Shown: positions 8,420 to 18,291 of the stretch, one piece after another
How the letters are laid out: each line of letters opens with the position of its first letter
Numbering within the stretch: the first letter of the stretch is position 1
Source of the DNA: Clostridia bacterium
GTDB lineage: Bacteria > Bacillota > Clostridia > Peptostreptococcales > Anaerovoracaceae
Reading direction: 5' to 3'
NCBI GenBank assembly: GCA_900766045.1
Contig: CAAFTW010000008.1
Coordinates: forward strand, 1-64,000
DNA: 64,000 nt
Position numbers and translations under genes: made by a program
The notes under the pieces: model-generated
The model's database searches: none
The model's input: the letters and a program-made list of their open reading frames with translations, nothing else
What the model was told of the DNA's origin: nothing

Positions 8420-9877
8420 ATGCGTAAATCAAAAGACGAGAGTCTTTCTAAAAAGAAAGATGCAGACCTCGTCCGGGCCCAGCATGTCGAAGAGGAGATC
8501 CATAAGCGAGATGCGAGCACATCTGATAAGATGGGTGAAGTTCCGATTGGGAAACTGCTTTTTCAGATGTCTGGACCGGCCATTGCGTCGATGACCATCA
8601 ACGCGCTTTATAACATCGTGGACAGTATATTCGTCGCCATGGTCAGTCAGAAGGCGCTGACGGCGGTGTCCTTCATCATGCCGCTTCAGATGCTGATGAT
8701 TTCCCTGTTTGTCGGAAGCGGCGTCGGAGTGAACTCGCTGATTGCAAGGCGTCTTGGCGCCAGAAATTACAAGGAGGCAGACCAGGCGGCGTCTACCAGT
8801 ATCAGGATCGCGGTGATGAATGCACTGATCTTCCTTTTTGTGGGACTCGTTCTGATCCGGCCGTTTATGAACTCTTACACGAGTGATCCGGTGATCTGGA
8901 AGTACGGTGTGGAGTACGGCAGCATCGTTCTGTGTCTGTGTATTTTCAGTTCCATTGATATTATGATTGAGAAGGTTCTGCAGTCCACAGGGAATATGAT
9001 CGCGCCGATGGTGATTAGTATGAGCGGAGCGTTTGTAAACATCATTCTGGACCCGATTCTGATTTTCGGACTCATCGGAGCGCCGAAACTCGGTGTAGCG
9101 GGCGCTGCCCTGGCTACCGTCATCGGACAATTCGTTGCCATGAGCATGGCCTGGATTGTATTTTTCCGGAAAGACCGTGATGTCAGAATTCAACTGAAGG
9201 GCTTTCATATTGACTGGACGGTGGTAAAAGATATATATGATGTCGGACTTCCATCCATCATTATGCAGTCCATCGGCTCGTTTATGCTGCTGGGATACAA
9301 CCAGATTCTGAGTTCGATTCCGACAGCGGTAGCGGTTCTGGGCGCGTATTTCAAGCTTCAGTCTTTTGTGTTCATGCCAGTGTTCGGCCTGAACCAGGGA
9401 GCGATGCCGATTATGGGATATAACTTCGGCGCCCGGAACAGAAAGAGACTGATGCTGACCTATAAACGGGGTATTGAAACAGCTTTGGTGATTATGTTTG
9501 CAGGATTTCTGGTTTTCCAGATCTTCCCTGCGCAGCTGCTGAAGCTGTTCAGTGCCGATCAGGCCATGCTGCAGATGGGTGTCCCGGCGTTGAGAAGAAT
9601 CAGTCTCTGTTTTATTCCGGCGTCATTTGGAATAATGTCCTCCACCCTGTTTCAGGGCGTCGGACATGGTGTATACAGTTTGATTGTATCGGTAATCCGT
9701 CAGCTGGTATGCATCCTGCCGTTTGCGTATATCCTGTTCCATACAGTCGGAGTTACGGCATCATGGTTTTCATTTCCACTTGCGGAGTGCGCGGGATTTA
9801 TCAGTTCCCTGCTGATGGTTCTGCATTTGTATAAAAAAGAAATCAAGCCGCTGGATCAACGGCCGGAGGCGCAGTAA
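8420..9877 (+). CDS. MATE family multidrug/organic cation efflux transporter
   Basis: A 485-residue polytopic membrane protein expected to export drugs or other compounds by Na+ or H+ antiport. After a charged cytoplasmic N-terminus of about 45 residues come twelve hydrophobic segments arranged as two MATE halves. Typical segments are GPAIASMTINALYNIVDSIF at the start of half one, GSGVGVNSLIARRLGARN in loop 2-3, and GLNQGAMPIMGYNFGARN at the matching place in half two. The ATG follows GAGGAGGAAAA. A TATAAT at 8370-8375 may be its -10 box, with no good -35. It stands alone between rnpB and the activase gene, so the substrate cannot be inferred. Confidence 0.9.
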   Translation: MRKSKDESLSKKKDADLVRAQHVEEEIHKRDASTSDKMGEVPIGKLLFQMSGPAIASMTINALYNIVDSIFVAMVSQKALTAVSFIMPLQMLMISLFVGSGVGVNSLIARRLGARNYKEADQAASTSIRIAVMNALIFLFVGLVLIRPFMNSYTSDPVIWKYGVEYGSIVLCLCIFSSIDIMIEKVLQSTGNMIAPMVISMSGAFVNIILDPILIFGLIGAPKLGVAGAALATVIGQFVAMSMAWIVFFRKDRDVRIQLKGFHIDWTVVKDIYDVGLPSIIMQSIGSFMLLGYNQILSSIPTAVAVLGAYFKLQSFVFMPVFGLNQGAMPIMGYNFGARNRKRLMLTYKRGIETALVIMFAGFLVFQIFPAQLLKLFSADQAMLQMGVPALRRISLCFIPASFGIMSSTLFQGVGHGVYSLIVSVIRQLVCILPFAYILFHTVGVTASWFSFPLAECAGFISSLLMVLHLYKKEIKPLDQRPEAQ

Positions 9878-10021
9878 GGCGCTGCAGGAATAGAGGTTTA
9901 TCCTGATTTGACGATATCCGGAAACCGTTGAGAATTTAGTCAGCCGGCGGGAAAATTAACGTTGAAGAGGGATGGTGGTTTTCTGCTTTCAGAGGGCCGC
10001 CTGAAGAGGTGAAAGTATAAG

Positions 10022-13000
10022 ATGAAGAGATTAGGGATCGATATTGGCTCAACTACAGTAAAACTGGTTCTGCTGAACGAGGACAATGAGCTTGTCTATG
10101 ACCGCTATGAACGTCATAATTCCGATGTTTTTCTCAAAGTTCATGAACTTTTGAAGCAGATGTATGACGATCTCGGTGATATTGAATTCCGTCCGGTGAT
10201 TACCGGATCCGGCGGACTTTCTTTTGCAAAGCTGATCGGCATTCGCTTTGAGCAGGAGGTTATCACCTGCAGTAAAGCCGTAGAGACGCTGATTCCGCAG
10301 ACAGACTGTGTCATCGAGCTTGGCGGTGAGGATGCCAAGATTACATTCTATGGACAGACAATTGAACAGAGGATGAACGGAACCTGCGCGGGAGGAACCG
10401 GCGCGTTTATTGACCAGATGGGAATCCTGCTGCATACAGACGCTGCAGGACTGAATGAGGCTGCCAAGGATTATAAGATTATCTATCCGATTGCTGCCCG
10501 CTGCGGAGTATTTGCGAAAACCGATATTCAGCCGCTGATCAATGACGGAGCAGCGGTCTCCGACCTTGCGGCGTCTATTTTCCAGGCCGTTGTCAATCAG
10601 ACCATCAGCGGCCTTGCCTGCGGCCATCCGATCCGCGGCAATGTAGCCTTCCTCGGAGGACCGCTGACATTTTTGTCAGAGCTGAGGAAGCGTTTCATTG
10701 AAACTCTGCATCTGAAGCCGAATCAGGTCATTTTCCCGGAGAATGCCAAGAACTTCGTCGCTATGGGTGCGGCGATGCTGGCGGACCGCGAAGAGCCGGT
10801 AAGCCTGTCTGAAATTCTGCACCGTATCGACACGGCTGATGAGAGCAAGCTGTCTGATACTCACCATATGGACAAGCTGTTTAAGAATCAGGCAGAATAT
10901 GATGCTTTTAAGGCTCGTCACGACAAAGCAAAAGTAAAACGGAGAGACCTCAAGAAGGCAAAGGGCCGCTGTTATCTGGGAATCGATGCCGGATCCACAA
11001 CGACCAAGGCGGCGCTCATGGATGAAGACCGCTATCTGCTGTTTACGGAGTACAGGAGCAATGAAGGCAACCCTGTCGAGGTTGTCCGTCAGATTCTTAC
11101 AGATCTGTATAAGGAGATGCCGAAGGATGCCTATATCGCGAACACCTGTGTCACAGGATACGGTGAAGGGCTGATCAAGGCCGGCTTCCGCGCGGACATG
11201 GGAGAAATCGAGACCATGGCGCACTATAAAGCGGCGGCGTATTTTGAGCCTGATGTTGATTTCATTCTGGATATCGGCGGTCAGGACATGAAGTGCATGA
11301 AGATCAGGGACGGCGCGATCTATAACATTATGCTGAATGAGGCATGCTCTGCAGGATGCGGCTCTTTCCTGGAGACTTATGCGAAGTCGGTAAACCTGGA
11401 TACCCGTGCTTTCGCAAAAGAAGCACTGTATTCTCAGAGCCCGGTAGACCTGGGAAGCCGCTGTACGGTATTTATGAATTCCAAGGTAAAGCAGGCTCAG
11501 AAGGAAGGAGCATCCATCGGAGATATTTCCGCAGGACTTTCCTATTCCGTAATTAAAAATGCGCTGTATAAGGTAATCAAGCTGAGAAATACAGATGAAA
11601 CCGGTGATCATATCGTTGTGCAGGGCGGAACCTTCATGAATGACGCGGTACTGCGCGCTTTCGAGAGGATCGTCGGAAAGAACGCCATCCGCCCGGACAT
11701 TGCGGGACTGATGGGAGCTTATGGATGTGCCATCATCGCCCAGGAAAATTATGTGGATGGAACACGTTCTTCCATTCTGGACGCTGAGGAATTGAAGAAT
11801 TTCCAGGTAAAACACGCCAACGGACGCTGCCACGGCTGCGAAAACCAGTGTCTTCTGACCATCAACCGTTTCAGCGACGGCTCCCGGTTCATTACGGGAA
11901 ACCGCTGCGAGAAGGGTGCCGGCGGAAATCCGGATGGAAGCGGACTGCCGAATCTTTATCAGTATAAGCTGAAGAGACTCTTCCAGTACCAGCCACTGTC
12001 TGAGTTTGACGCAAAGCGCGGAACGGTGGCGATTCCAAGAGTTCTGAATATGTATGAAGACTATCCGTTCTGGTTCCGCTTCTTCACTGAACTGGGCTTC
12101 CGCGTGGAGCTGAGTCCTCTGTCCAGCAAGAAAATTTACGAGGGCGGAATTGAGACGATTTCTTCCGATACGGCATGCTATCCGGCAAAACTCGTTCACG
12201 GTCACGTGCAGTGGCTGGTGGATCACGGCTTTAAGTTTATCTTCTATCCATGCATCAACTACGAGCAGATCGAGGATAAGGAAGCCGGCAACCACTATAA
12301 CTGCCCGATCGTGGCAACCTATCCGGAAGTCATCGCCAATAACATGGATGATATCTTCAGGGAGCATATGGTCCGCTTTATGCATCCTTTCCTGCCTTAC
12401 GATAATGATGAGCGTCTGGCTAAAGCTCTGACCAGAGAGATGGAGCGTTTCCATATTCCGGAAGCCGAAATTGAAAACGCCGTCCGGAAAGCCAGAGCCG
12501 AGCAGCGCCGCTTTAAGGACGATGTCCATAAACAGGGGGCTTATGCGCTGAAATATGCAAAGGATCATAAGAAGAAGTGCATTGTTCTGAGCGGCCGTCC
12601 ATATCATGTGGATCCGGAAATCAACCACGGCATCGATAAGATGATCAGTTCCTTTGACTTTGTCGTTTTGACGGAGGATTCCGTAGCGGACAAGGTTCAT
12701 CTGGACCGCCCGATCCGTGTTCTGGACCAGTGGGTATATCATTCTCGCCTGTATAAGGCAGCCGAGTTTGCCGGAGAGCATGATGATGTTGAAATCGTAC
12801 AGCTGAATTCTTTCGGCTGCGGTGTCGACGCGGTAACCACCGATCAGGTGGAAGAGATTCTCCGTCAGCATAACAAGCTGTATACAGTTTTAAAGATCGA
12901 TGAGGTCAGCAACCTGGGATCCGCCAAAATCCGTATCCGTTCGCTGAAAGCGGCGATTGAGGAACGGGATAAGAGCGATATTAAATGTGATCCGGAGAGT

Positions 13001-14338
13001 CATCCTTTCAAGCGCACAGTATTCACAAAGGAAATGAAGGACGACTATACCATCCTGATTCCTCAGATGTCGCCGATTCACTTCCAGTACTTTGAGCCGA
13101 TTCTGACGGAGTACGGCTATCACGGTGAGCTTCTTCCATCCGTCGATGAAAATTCCGTGGAAGAGGGACTGAAGTACATTAACAACGATGCCTGCTACCC
13201 GACGATCGTGACTCTGGGACAGATCATTTCCGCACTGAAATCCGGAAAATATGATCTGAACAAGACTGCGGTCTTCATGTCACAGACCGGCGGCGGATGC
13301 CGCGCGAGCAACTACGTATCCCTTCTGAGAAAGGCGCTGAATGACATGGGAATGGGGCAGATTCCGGTTGTCTCCTTCAACTACGTCGGACTGGAGAAGA
13401 ACCCGGGATTCAAGGTTACCCCGAAGATGCTGATGCAGCTGGGTGTCGCCATTACCTATGGTGATCTGGCGATGCGTCTGCTCTATGCGACCCGTCCATA
13501 TGAGAAGACTCCGGGAACTTCTGAAAAGCTCCTGGACAGCTGGTATGACCGCATTGTGGAGAACTCTCTGCATTACAACAGAAAGAAGTTCAGAAATAAT
13601 GTGAAGCAGATGGTTGCCGAGTTTGACGCGGTAGAGCGCAGAGATGTGAAGAAGCCGAAGGTCGGCGTGGTCGGAGAAATTCTGGTAAAATACCATCCGA
13701 ACGCGAACAACCGGATTGTAGAAACCATTGAGCGGGAAGGCGGCGAGGCCGTAGTTCTGGACATGCTCGATTTCTTCCTGTACGGTTTCTATAACAAGAT
13801 CTTCAATTACCAGTATCTGTCCGGGACCTGGAAGCAGATGGAGATCAACAAGCGCGCGATTCAGGTAATCGAGTGGCTCCGTGATCCGGTTCGTCAGGCC
13901 CTGAGGGGAAGTAAGCATTATACAGAGCCTGCCAGAATTGAAAAGACTTCAGAATCAGCATCTGAAATTCTGTCCATCGGAAACCAGTGCGGTGAGGGAT
14001 GGCTTCTGACCGGAGAAATGGTCGAGCTGATCCACAGCGGAGTAGAAAATATCGTCTGCCTGCAGCCGTTCGGATGCCTGCCGAACCACGTCGTCGGAAA
14101 GGGCATGCTGAAACAGGTCCGCCGGATGAACCCGAAAGCCAATGTCGCTGCTATCGACTTTGACCCGGGCGCAAGCACAGTCAACCAGCTGAACCGTATC
14201 AAGCTGATGATGAGCACGGCCAGGAAGAACCTGAACGAGTCCATGACAGAGGATGAACGTATCAGAAATGAGAAGACCCTTGCAGAAATGAAGGCGGTTC
14301 AATCCGTTTGGGAGGAACACCATCAGCACGCTGTATAG
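10022..14338 (+). CDS. Giant acyl-CoA dehydratase activase/2-hydroxyacyl-CoA dehydratase-like fusion protein
   Basis: A 1438-residue protein of the BcrAD/BadFG/HgdC group. Two ASKHA ATPase modules are seen, starting LGIDIGSTTVKLVLL (residue 4) and LGIDAGSTTTKAALMD (near 320). Module one keeps both cluster cysteines of HgdC-type activases in NGTCAGGTGAFIDQM and RCGVFAKTD; module two has NEACSAGCGSFLE and RCTVFMNSK. Then comes a DUF2229-like region and a C-terminal half resembling HgdB/BcrC dehydratase subunits, with further cysteines (SQTGGGCRASNYVSLLRKAL). HgdC uses ATP to drive one electron into a dehydratase. Here activator and target-like parts share one chain, and no hgdAB-like partner lies nearby. 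Such giants are common in anaerobic Clostridia but their reaction is not known. Confidence 0.85.
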   Translation: MKRLGIDIGSTTVKLVLLNEDNELVYDRYERHNSDVFLKVHELLKQMYDDLGDIEFRPVITGSGGLSFAKLIGIRFEQEVITCSKAVETLIPQTDCVIELGGEDAKITFYGQTIEQRMNGTCAGGTGAFIDQMGILLHTDAAGLNEAAKDYKIIYPIAARCGVFAKTDIQPLINDGAAVSDLAASIFQAVVNQTISGLACGHPIRGNVAFLGGPLTFLSELRKRFIETLHLKPNQVIFPENAKNFVAMGAAMLADREEPVSLSEILHRIDTADESKLSDTHHMDKLFKNQAEYDAFKARHDKAKVKRRDLKKAKGRCYLGIDAGSTTTKAALMDEDRYLLFTEYRSNEGNPVEVVRQILTDLYKEMPKDAYIANTCVTGYGEGLIKAGFRADMGEIETMAHYKAAAYFEPDVDFILDIGGQDMKCMKIRDGAIYNIMLNEACSAGCGSFLETYAKSVNLDTRAFAKEALYSQSPVDLGSRCTVFMNSKVKQAQKEGASIGDISAGLSYSVIKNALYKVIKLRNTDETGDHIVVQGGTFMNDAVLRAFERIVGKNAIRPDIAGLMGAYGCAIIAQENYVDGTRSSILDAEELKNFQVKHANGRCHGCENQCLLTINRFSDGSRFITGNRCEKGAGGNPDGSGLPNLYQYKLKRLFQYQPLSEFDAKRGTVAIPRVLNMYEDYPFWFRFFTELGFRVELSPLSSKKIYEGGIETISSDTACYPAKLVHGHVQWLVDHGFKFIFYPCINYEQIEDKEAGNHYNCPIVATYPEVIANNMDDIFREHMVRFMHPFLPYDNDERLAKALTREMERFHIPEAEIENAVRKARAEQRRFKDDVHKQGAYALKYAKDHKKKCIVLSGRPYHVDPEINHGIDKMISSFDFVVLTEDSVADKVHLDRPIRVLDQWVYHSRLYKAAEFAGEHDDVEIVQLNSFGCGVDAVTTDQVEEILRQHNKLYTVLKIDEVSNLGSAKIRIRSLKAAIEERDKSDIKCDPESHPFKRTVFTKEMKDDYTILIPQMSPIHFQYFEPILTEYGYHGELLPSVDENSVEEGLKYINNDACYPTIVTLGQIISALKSGKYDLNKTAVFMSQTGGGCRASNYVSLLRKALNDMGMGQIPVVSFNYVGLEKNPGFKVTPKMLMQLGVAITYGDLAMRLLYATRPYEKTPGTSEKLLDSWYDRIVENSLHYNRKKFRNNVKQMVAEFDAVERRDVKKPKVGVVGEILVKYHPNANNRIVETIEREGGEAVVLDMLDFFLYGFYNKIFNYQYLSGTWKQMEINKRAIQVIEWLRDPVRQALRGSKHYTEPARIEKTSESASEILSIGNQCGEGWLLTGEMVELIHSGVENIVCLQPFGCLPNHVVGKGMLKQVRRMNPKANVAAIDFDPGASTVNQLNRIKLMMSTARKNLNESMTEDERIRNEKTLAEMKAVQSVWEEHHQHAV

Positions 14339-14367
14339 GGACAAAATATACTCGGCCAATCTGATAC

Positions 14368-14396
14368 TTGCAAGGTATACAGTCTGGGTGTATAAT
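14368..14396 (+). promoter_or_regulatory. Sigma-A promoter for yebC
   Basis: TTGCAA at 14368-14373, a 17-base spacer, and a perfect TATAAT at 14391-14396. The start site would be near 14403, giving a leader of about 57 bases before the GGAGG and ATG of yebC. Confidence 0.75.
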
Positions 14397-14459
14397 AATT
14401 CGGTGCTTTTATAGATGAACTGAGTTTGATTTTTATTGTAGTTAAAAGGAGGCGTCTCC

Positions 14460-15191
14460 ATGGGAAGACACGGAACGATTGCAGGCAGAAAGGCAGCGCA
14501 GGATTCCAAGCGCGCAGCTTTATTCACAAAGTATGCGAAGATGATCACTGTAGCGGCGAGAGATGGAGGAGACCCGGAATATAACGCCGGACTGCGTACT
14601 GCCATTGAAAAAGCCAAGGCAATCAGTATGCCGAATGCAAATATTGAAAGAGCGATCAAGAAAGGTACTGGAGAGCTGGAGGGTGTATCTTATGAGTCAC
14701 TTCAGTTTGAGGGATACGGTGCAGGCGGAGTAGCCATCATCGTAGAGTGCCTGACAGACAACACCAATCGTACGACTTCTGCAGTGAAGTCCACTTTCGA
14801 TAAGCACGGCGGAAATGTCGGAACTCCGGGATGCGTATCCTATATGTTCTCCAGAAAGGGAATCATTGTCATTGAAAAGACCGATGATATCGATGAGGAC
14901 GCACTGATGGAGACTGCACTTGAAGCAGGTGCTGATGACATGATCAGTAACGAAGATAATTACGAGATCCAGACAGAGCCAGCTGCATATAACGATGTCG
15001 ATGACGCACTGAGAAAGGCCGGATATGAACTGGTTGAGTCTGATATCGAGCAGGTTCCTTCCATGGAGAGTACTCCGGATGAGAAGGATCTGAAGAAGCT
15101 GAAGAAGCTGGTCGACGTTCTGGAGGATAACGAAGACGTTCAGAAGGTTCACACCAACTGCGCCATCGATCTGGATACTGTCGAGCTGTAA
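14460..15191 (+). CDS. yebC: YebC/PmpR family protein (TACO1-like)
   Basis: A 243-residue protein beginning with the family hallmark MGRHGTIAGRKAAQDSKRAA and carrying FTKYAKMITVAARDGG and NIERAIKKGTGE. YebC proteins were first described as DNA-binding regulators; more recent work on the family links them to relief of ribosome stalling, as for mitochondrial TACO1. Both are family knowledge, not visible here. The ATG follows AAAGGAGGCGTCTCC. It has its own promoter and a strong terminator behind it, so it is monocistronic. Confidence 0.93.
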   Translation: MGRHGTIAGRKAAQDSKRAALFTKYAKMITVAARDGGDPEYNAGLRTAIEKAKAISMPNANIERAIKKGTGELEGVSYESLQFEGYGAGGVAIIVECLTDNTNRTTSAVKSTFDKHGGNVGTPGCVSYMFSRKGIIVIEKTDDIDEDALMETALEAGADDMISNEDNYEIQTEPAAYNDVDDALRKAGYELVESDIEQVPSMESTPDEKDLKKLKKLVDVLEDNEDVQKVHTNCAIDLDTVEL

Positions 15192-15303
15192 GAAAATAGG
15201 CCTGAGAAAGGGAAGTAATTTCCTTTATGTCCTGGATGAAATATGGATGATATGTGGCATGAAATCAGGAATGCTGTTGAAAACAGGCTGGTTTTATGCA
15301 TTG

Positions 15304-15338
15304 AACAGGAGCACTGAATTGTCAGTGTTCCTGTTTTA
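15304..15338 (+). terminator. Terminator hairpin after yebC
   Basis: AACAGGAGCACTGA (15304-15317) pairs over 14 positions with TCAGTGTTCCTGTT (15322-15335), one pair being G-U, around a 4-base loop. A short T run follows. The 110 bases between the yebC stop and this hairpin hold no recognised feature. Confidence 0.75.
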
Positions 15339-15367
15339 CATTTCCCTGATGGAATCAGGATTTTGAG

Positions 15368-15396
15368 TTGAATATCAGAGACATATGCGATATAAT
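15368..15396 (+). promoter_or_regulatory. Sigma-A promoter for the 6S-like RNA
   Basis: TTGAAT at 15368-15373, a 17-base spacer, and TATAAT at 15391-15396. Transcription would begin near 15403 at the first strand of the RNA closing stem. Confidence 0.75.
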
Positions 15397-15402
15397 AAAC
15401 AT

Positions 15403-15580
15403 GAGCCTGGAACATACGTTTAGAGCATTTAATTGAACCTACAGCACTTAAACGGGAATCCGGAGTCTCTTTCGGACCATACAGCCGCATCTCAGCGGAC
15501 TATGGAAAGCTTGAGCAGGGTACCCACCTATCAATTTTGATAGGCGTCAATTAAGCTCTGACGGTGCCTCCGGGTTTTTC
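15403..15580 (+). ncRNA. ssrS: Probable 6S RNA (SsrS)
   Basis: A stretch of about 178 bases between a good promoter and a T run (15575-15579) without a credible reading frame. Its ends pair: CCTGGA (15406-15411) with TCCGGG (15569-15574), and AGAGC (15422-15426) with GCTCT (15555-15559). A terminal hairpin is built from CCATA/TATGG (15477-15481, 15501-15505) and CCGC/GCGG inside it. On the 3' side of the middle, CCTATCA/TGATAGG (15527-15544) forms a small hairpin. One long rod with an open middle and a small 3'-side hairpin is the 6S RNA plan, which mimics an open promoter and traps sigma-A RNA polymerase. Other structured RNAs cannot be excluded. Confidence 0.6.
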
Positions 15581-15612
15581 TATTGTCACAAAAGCGGATA
15601 GGAGATAAGAAT

Positions 15613-18270
15613 ATGGAAGACAGAATTGTGATCATTGACGGAAACAGTCTGATTAACCGCGCCTACTATGCGATGCAGCGGCCGATGATCACTGCGGACG
15701 GTGTCTATACACAGGGTATTTTCGGCTTTTTGAACATGCTCTGGAAGATTCTGGACGATGTTCAGCCGGGATACGCTGCAGTGGCCTGGGACAGAAAAAC
15801 TCCGACCTTCCGGCATAAGAGCTACGATGGCTATAAGGCGGGAAGAAAGTCCATGCCTGCAGAGCTTGCCATGGAACTTCCATACATGAAAAAAATCCTG
15901 ACCGCTATGGATATAAAAAATCTAGAAATCGACGGATTTGAAGCAGACGATATTCTGGGAACCGTCTCAAAGGAAGCGGAAGAGGAAGGGCTCCGGCCTC
16001 TCATTATCACAGGAGACAAGGACGCGCTTCAGCTGGCTTCAGATAAGACACAGGTTATGATTACCAAAAAAGGAATCTCTGAATTTGATCTGTATGATGA
16101 TAAAAAAATGATGGAAGTTTATGGCCTGACCCCTCATCAGTTTATCGATTTAAAGGGCCTGATGGGAGACAAGTCCGATAATATCCCGGGAATTCCGGGA
16201 GTCGGACAGGTTACCGGCCTGAAACTGATGAAACAGTTCGGCAGTATTGAGAATCTTCTTCAGCATACCGATGAAATCAAAGGTGCAAAACTCAGAGAAA
16301 AGGTTGAAGATAATGTTCAGCAGGTAGTCATGAGCAGAAGGCTTGCGGAAATCGTCCGCAATGTTCCGCTGGATATTGATGTAAAAACTGATCTGAAGAC
16401 GGGGAACCCGGATACGGCTGAAATGGCGTCGCTCTTCCAGGAGCTGGAGCTGAAGACCTTCCTGAAGAGAATGGCTGACAGAGGGCTTCTGGAGCAGGAA
16501 CAGAGAGAAGAAAGACATTATGAGACGGTCAGGATTGAAAAGGAAGAGCAGCTGGGCGCTCTGGATGAAATACCGGAAGCTGCGGAAGTATATCTTCTGG
16601 TCCTCGGAAATGACGATCATGTAGAGATGCCGGAAGAGCAGCTCATTGCGGTGATGTATAAAGAAAAGTATTACGCTGTCGATCCTGCTCTGGAAGCAGC
16701 TCTGATCGATCTTTTCAACCGGAAAAATTTCAAGTTTGCCGGACATGACCTGATCCGCGCTTATTATCCGCTGATGCGGAAAGGACTGCAGGACTTTTCC
16801 ACAGCGTTTGACACGCAGATTGCCCAGTATGTTCTTGATCCTTCCCGGAAAGATTACTTTTTGTCCTCTCTGGCGCTGGAATATCTGCAGATCACGCTGC
16901 CGGACGATAAGAAACTGGAGAAGAAGCAGAAGCAGATTACGATGTTCCCGGGCGACCTTGATGATGAGGCTGTGGAATATGGAAAGAACGCGCTGGATGC
17001 GGCGGCTCAGCTCAGAGAGATGCAGGAGAAGAAACTGGCTGAAGAAGGCGGCAGGAAACTGGCTGAAGAGATCGAGTTCCCGCTGATCCGTGTTCTGGCG
17101 CAGATGGAGGTTACAGGAATTCCGGCAGACGCGGGCGTTCTCCAGGAAATCGGAAGTGCGCTGAAGGAAGAGACGGATAAGCTGGAGCAGGCGATTTACA
17201 CGCTGGCAGGCGAGCAGTTTAATATCAATTCTACTCAGCAGCTGGGCGAAATTCTGTTCGAGAAACTTCAGCTTCCAGCGGGAAAGAAAACGAAGCGCGG
17301 ATACAGCACCAGCGCGGATGTTCTGAAAAAGCTGGAAAAGAAATATCCGATTGCGTCACTGATTTTGCAGTACCGCACGATGACGAAACTCCAGAGCACG
17401 TATGTGGACGGTCTGATGCCGCTGATTGGAAGTGACGGAAAAATCCGTGCGCATTTCCAGCAGACGGTGGCCGCGACCGGACGCCTGAGCTGTACAGAGC
17501 CGAATCTGCAGAACATCCCGGTCAGAACAGATATTGGAAGGCAGCTGCGCAGGGCGTTTACCGCTGAGAAAGGCGGGCTGCTGGTGGGCGCCGATTATTC
17601 CCAGATTGAGCTGAGAATTCTGGCGCATATGTCCGGGGATGAAAATCTGATCCGCGCATTCAATGAGGGCGAGGATATTCACCGGACTACGGCGGCAAGG
17701 GTGTTTAATGTGGATTATGAGGACGTGACTCCACTTCAGAGAAGCCGGGCCAAGGCGGTTAACTTCGGCGTGATTTACGGAATGAGCAGTTTCGGGCTGT
17801 CGGAAGAAATTCACGTTTCCAGAAAGGAAGCCGAGAGTTACATTCAGGATTATTTCTCCAAGCATCCGAAGGTAAAGATCTTCATGGACGCCTGCATTGA
17901 GCAGTGCAGAGAGAAGGGCTATTCGGAGACCCTGTTCGGCCGCCGCCGCTACATCCGGGAAATGAAGTCGAAGAACTATATGTCACGCCAGCTGGGTGAG
18001 CGTCTGGCCATGAACAGTCCGATTCAGGGAACAGCCGCGGACATTATCAAGATCGCGATGATTCGTGTGGAGAAGGAACTCCGGGAAAAACAGATGAAAT
18101 CCCGGCTGGTTCTGCAGATCCACGATGAGCTGATCATTCAGACAGATCCGGAGGAACGGGAGCAGGTCGAGGAACTGCTGCAGAGAAACATGGAAAACGC
18201 GGCGGATCTTAAAGTTGCGCTGCTCTGCGACCGGAATGAGGGAACATCCTGGTATGAACTGAAAGACTGA
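15613..18270 (+). CDS. polA: DNA polymerase I
   Basis: Fills gaps and removes primers in replication and repair. The 885-residue protein has a 5'-nuclease domain at the N-terminus (DGNSLINRAYYAM; GDKDALQLAS; GDKSDNIPGIPGVG). A 3'-5' exonuclease-like domain follows in the region near residues 310-480, where the usual DTE metal motif is not seen, so proofreading is probably lost, as in Bacillus Pol I. The polymerase domain has motif A (DYSQIELRILAHMSGD), motif B (RAKAVNFGVIYGMS) and motif C (QIHDELI). The ATG at 15613 follows AGGAGATAAG; an upstream TTG at 15583 lies against the RNA terminator and is rejected. coaE follows after 21 bases. Confidence 0.97.
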   Translation: MEDRIVIIDGNSLINRAYYAMQRPMITADGVYTQGIFGFLNMLWKILDDVQPGYAAVAWDRKTPTFRHKSYDGYKAGRKSMPAELAMELPYMKKILTAMDIKNLEIDGFEADDILGTVSKEAEEEGLRPLIITGDKDALQLASDKTQVMITKKGISEFDLYDDKKMMEVYGLTPHQFIDLKGLMGDKSDNIPGIPGVGQVTGLKLMKQFGSIENLLQHTDEIKGAKLREKVEDNVQQVVMSRRLAEIVRNVPLDIDVKTDLKTGNPDTAEMASLFQELELKTFLKRMADRGLLEQEQREERHYETVRIEKEEQLGALDEIPEAAEVYLLVLGNDDHVEMPEEQLIAVMYKEKYYAVDPALEAALIDLFNRKNFKFAGHDLIRAYYPLMRKGLQDFSTAFDTQIAQYVLDPSRKDYFLSSLALEYLQITLPDDKKLEKKQKQITMFPGDLDDEAVEYGKNALDAAAQLREMQEKKLAEEGGRKLAEEIEFPLIRVLAQMEVTGIPADAGVLQEIGSALKEETDKLEQAIYTLAGEQFNINSTQQLGEILFEKLQLPAGKKTKRGYSTSADVLKKLEKKYPIASLILQYRTMTKLQSTYVDGLMPLIGSDGKIRAHFQQTVAATGRLSCTEPNLQNIPVRTDIGRQLRRAFTAEKGGLLVGADYSQIELRILAHMSGDENLIRAFNEGEDIHRTTAARVFNVDYEDVTPLQRSRAKAVNFGVIYGMSSFGLSEEIHVSRKEAESYIQDYFSKHPKVKIFMDACIEQCREKGYSETLFGRRRYIREMKSKNYMSRQLGERLAMNSPIQGTAADIIKIAMIRVEKELREKQMKSRLVLQIHDELIIQTDPEEREQVEELLQRNMENAADLKVALLCDRNEGTSWYELKD

Positions 18271-18291
18271 TGTATGCAGGAGGGACAAAAT

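Noticed and set aside
10676..12871. Very long open frame on the minus strand (731 codons)
   Set aside because: It lies wholly inside the activase gene, has no family motif or ribosome site, and results from codon bias on the other strand.
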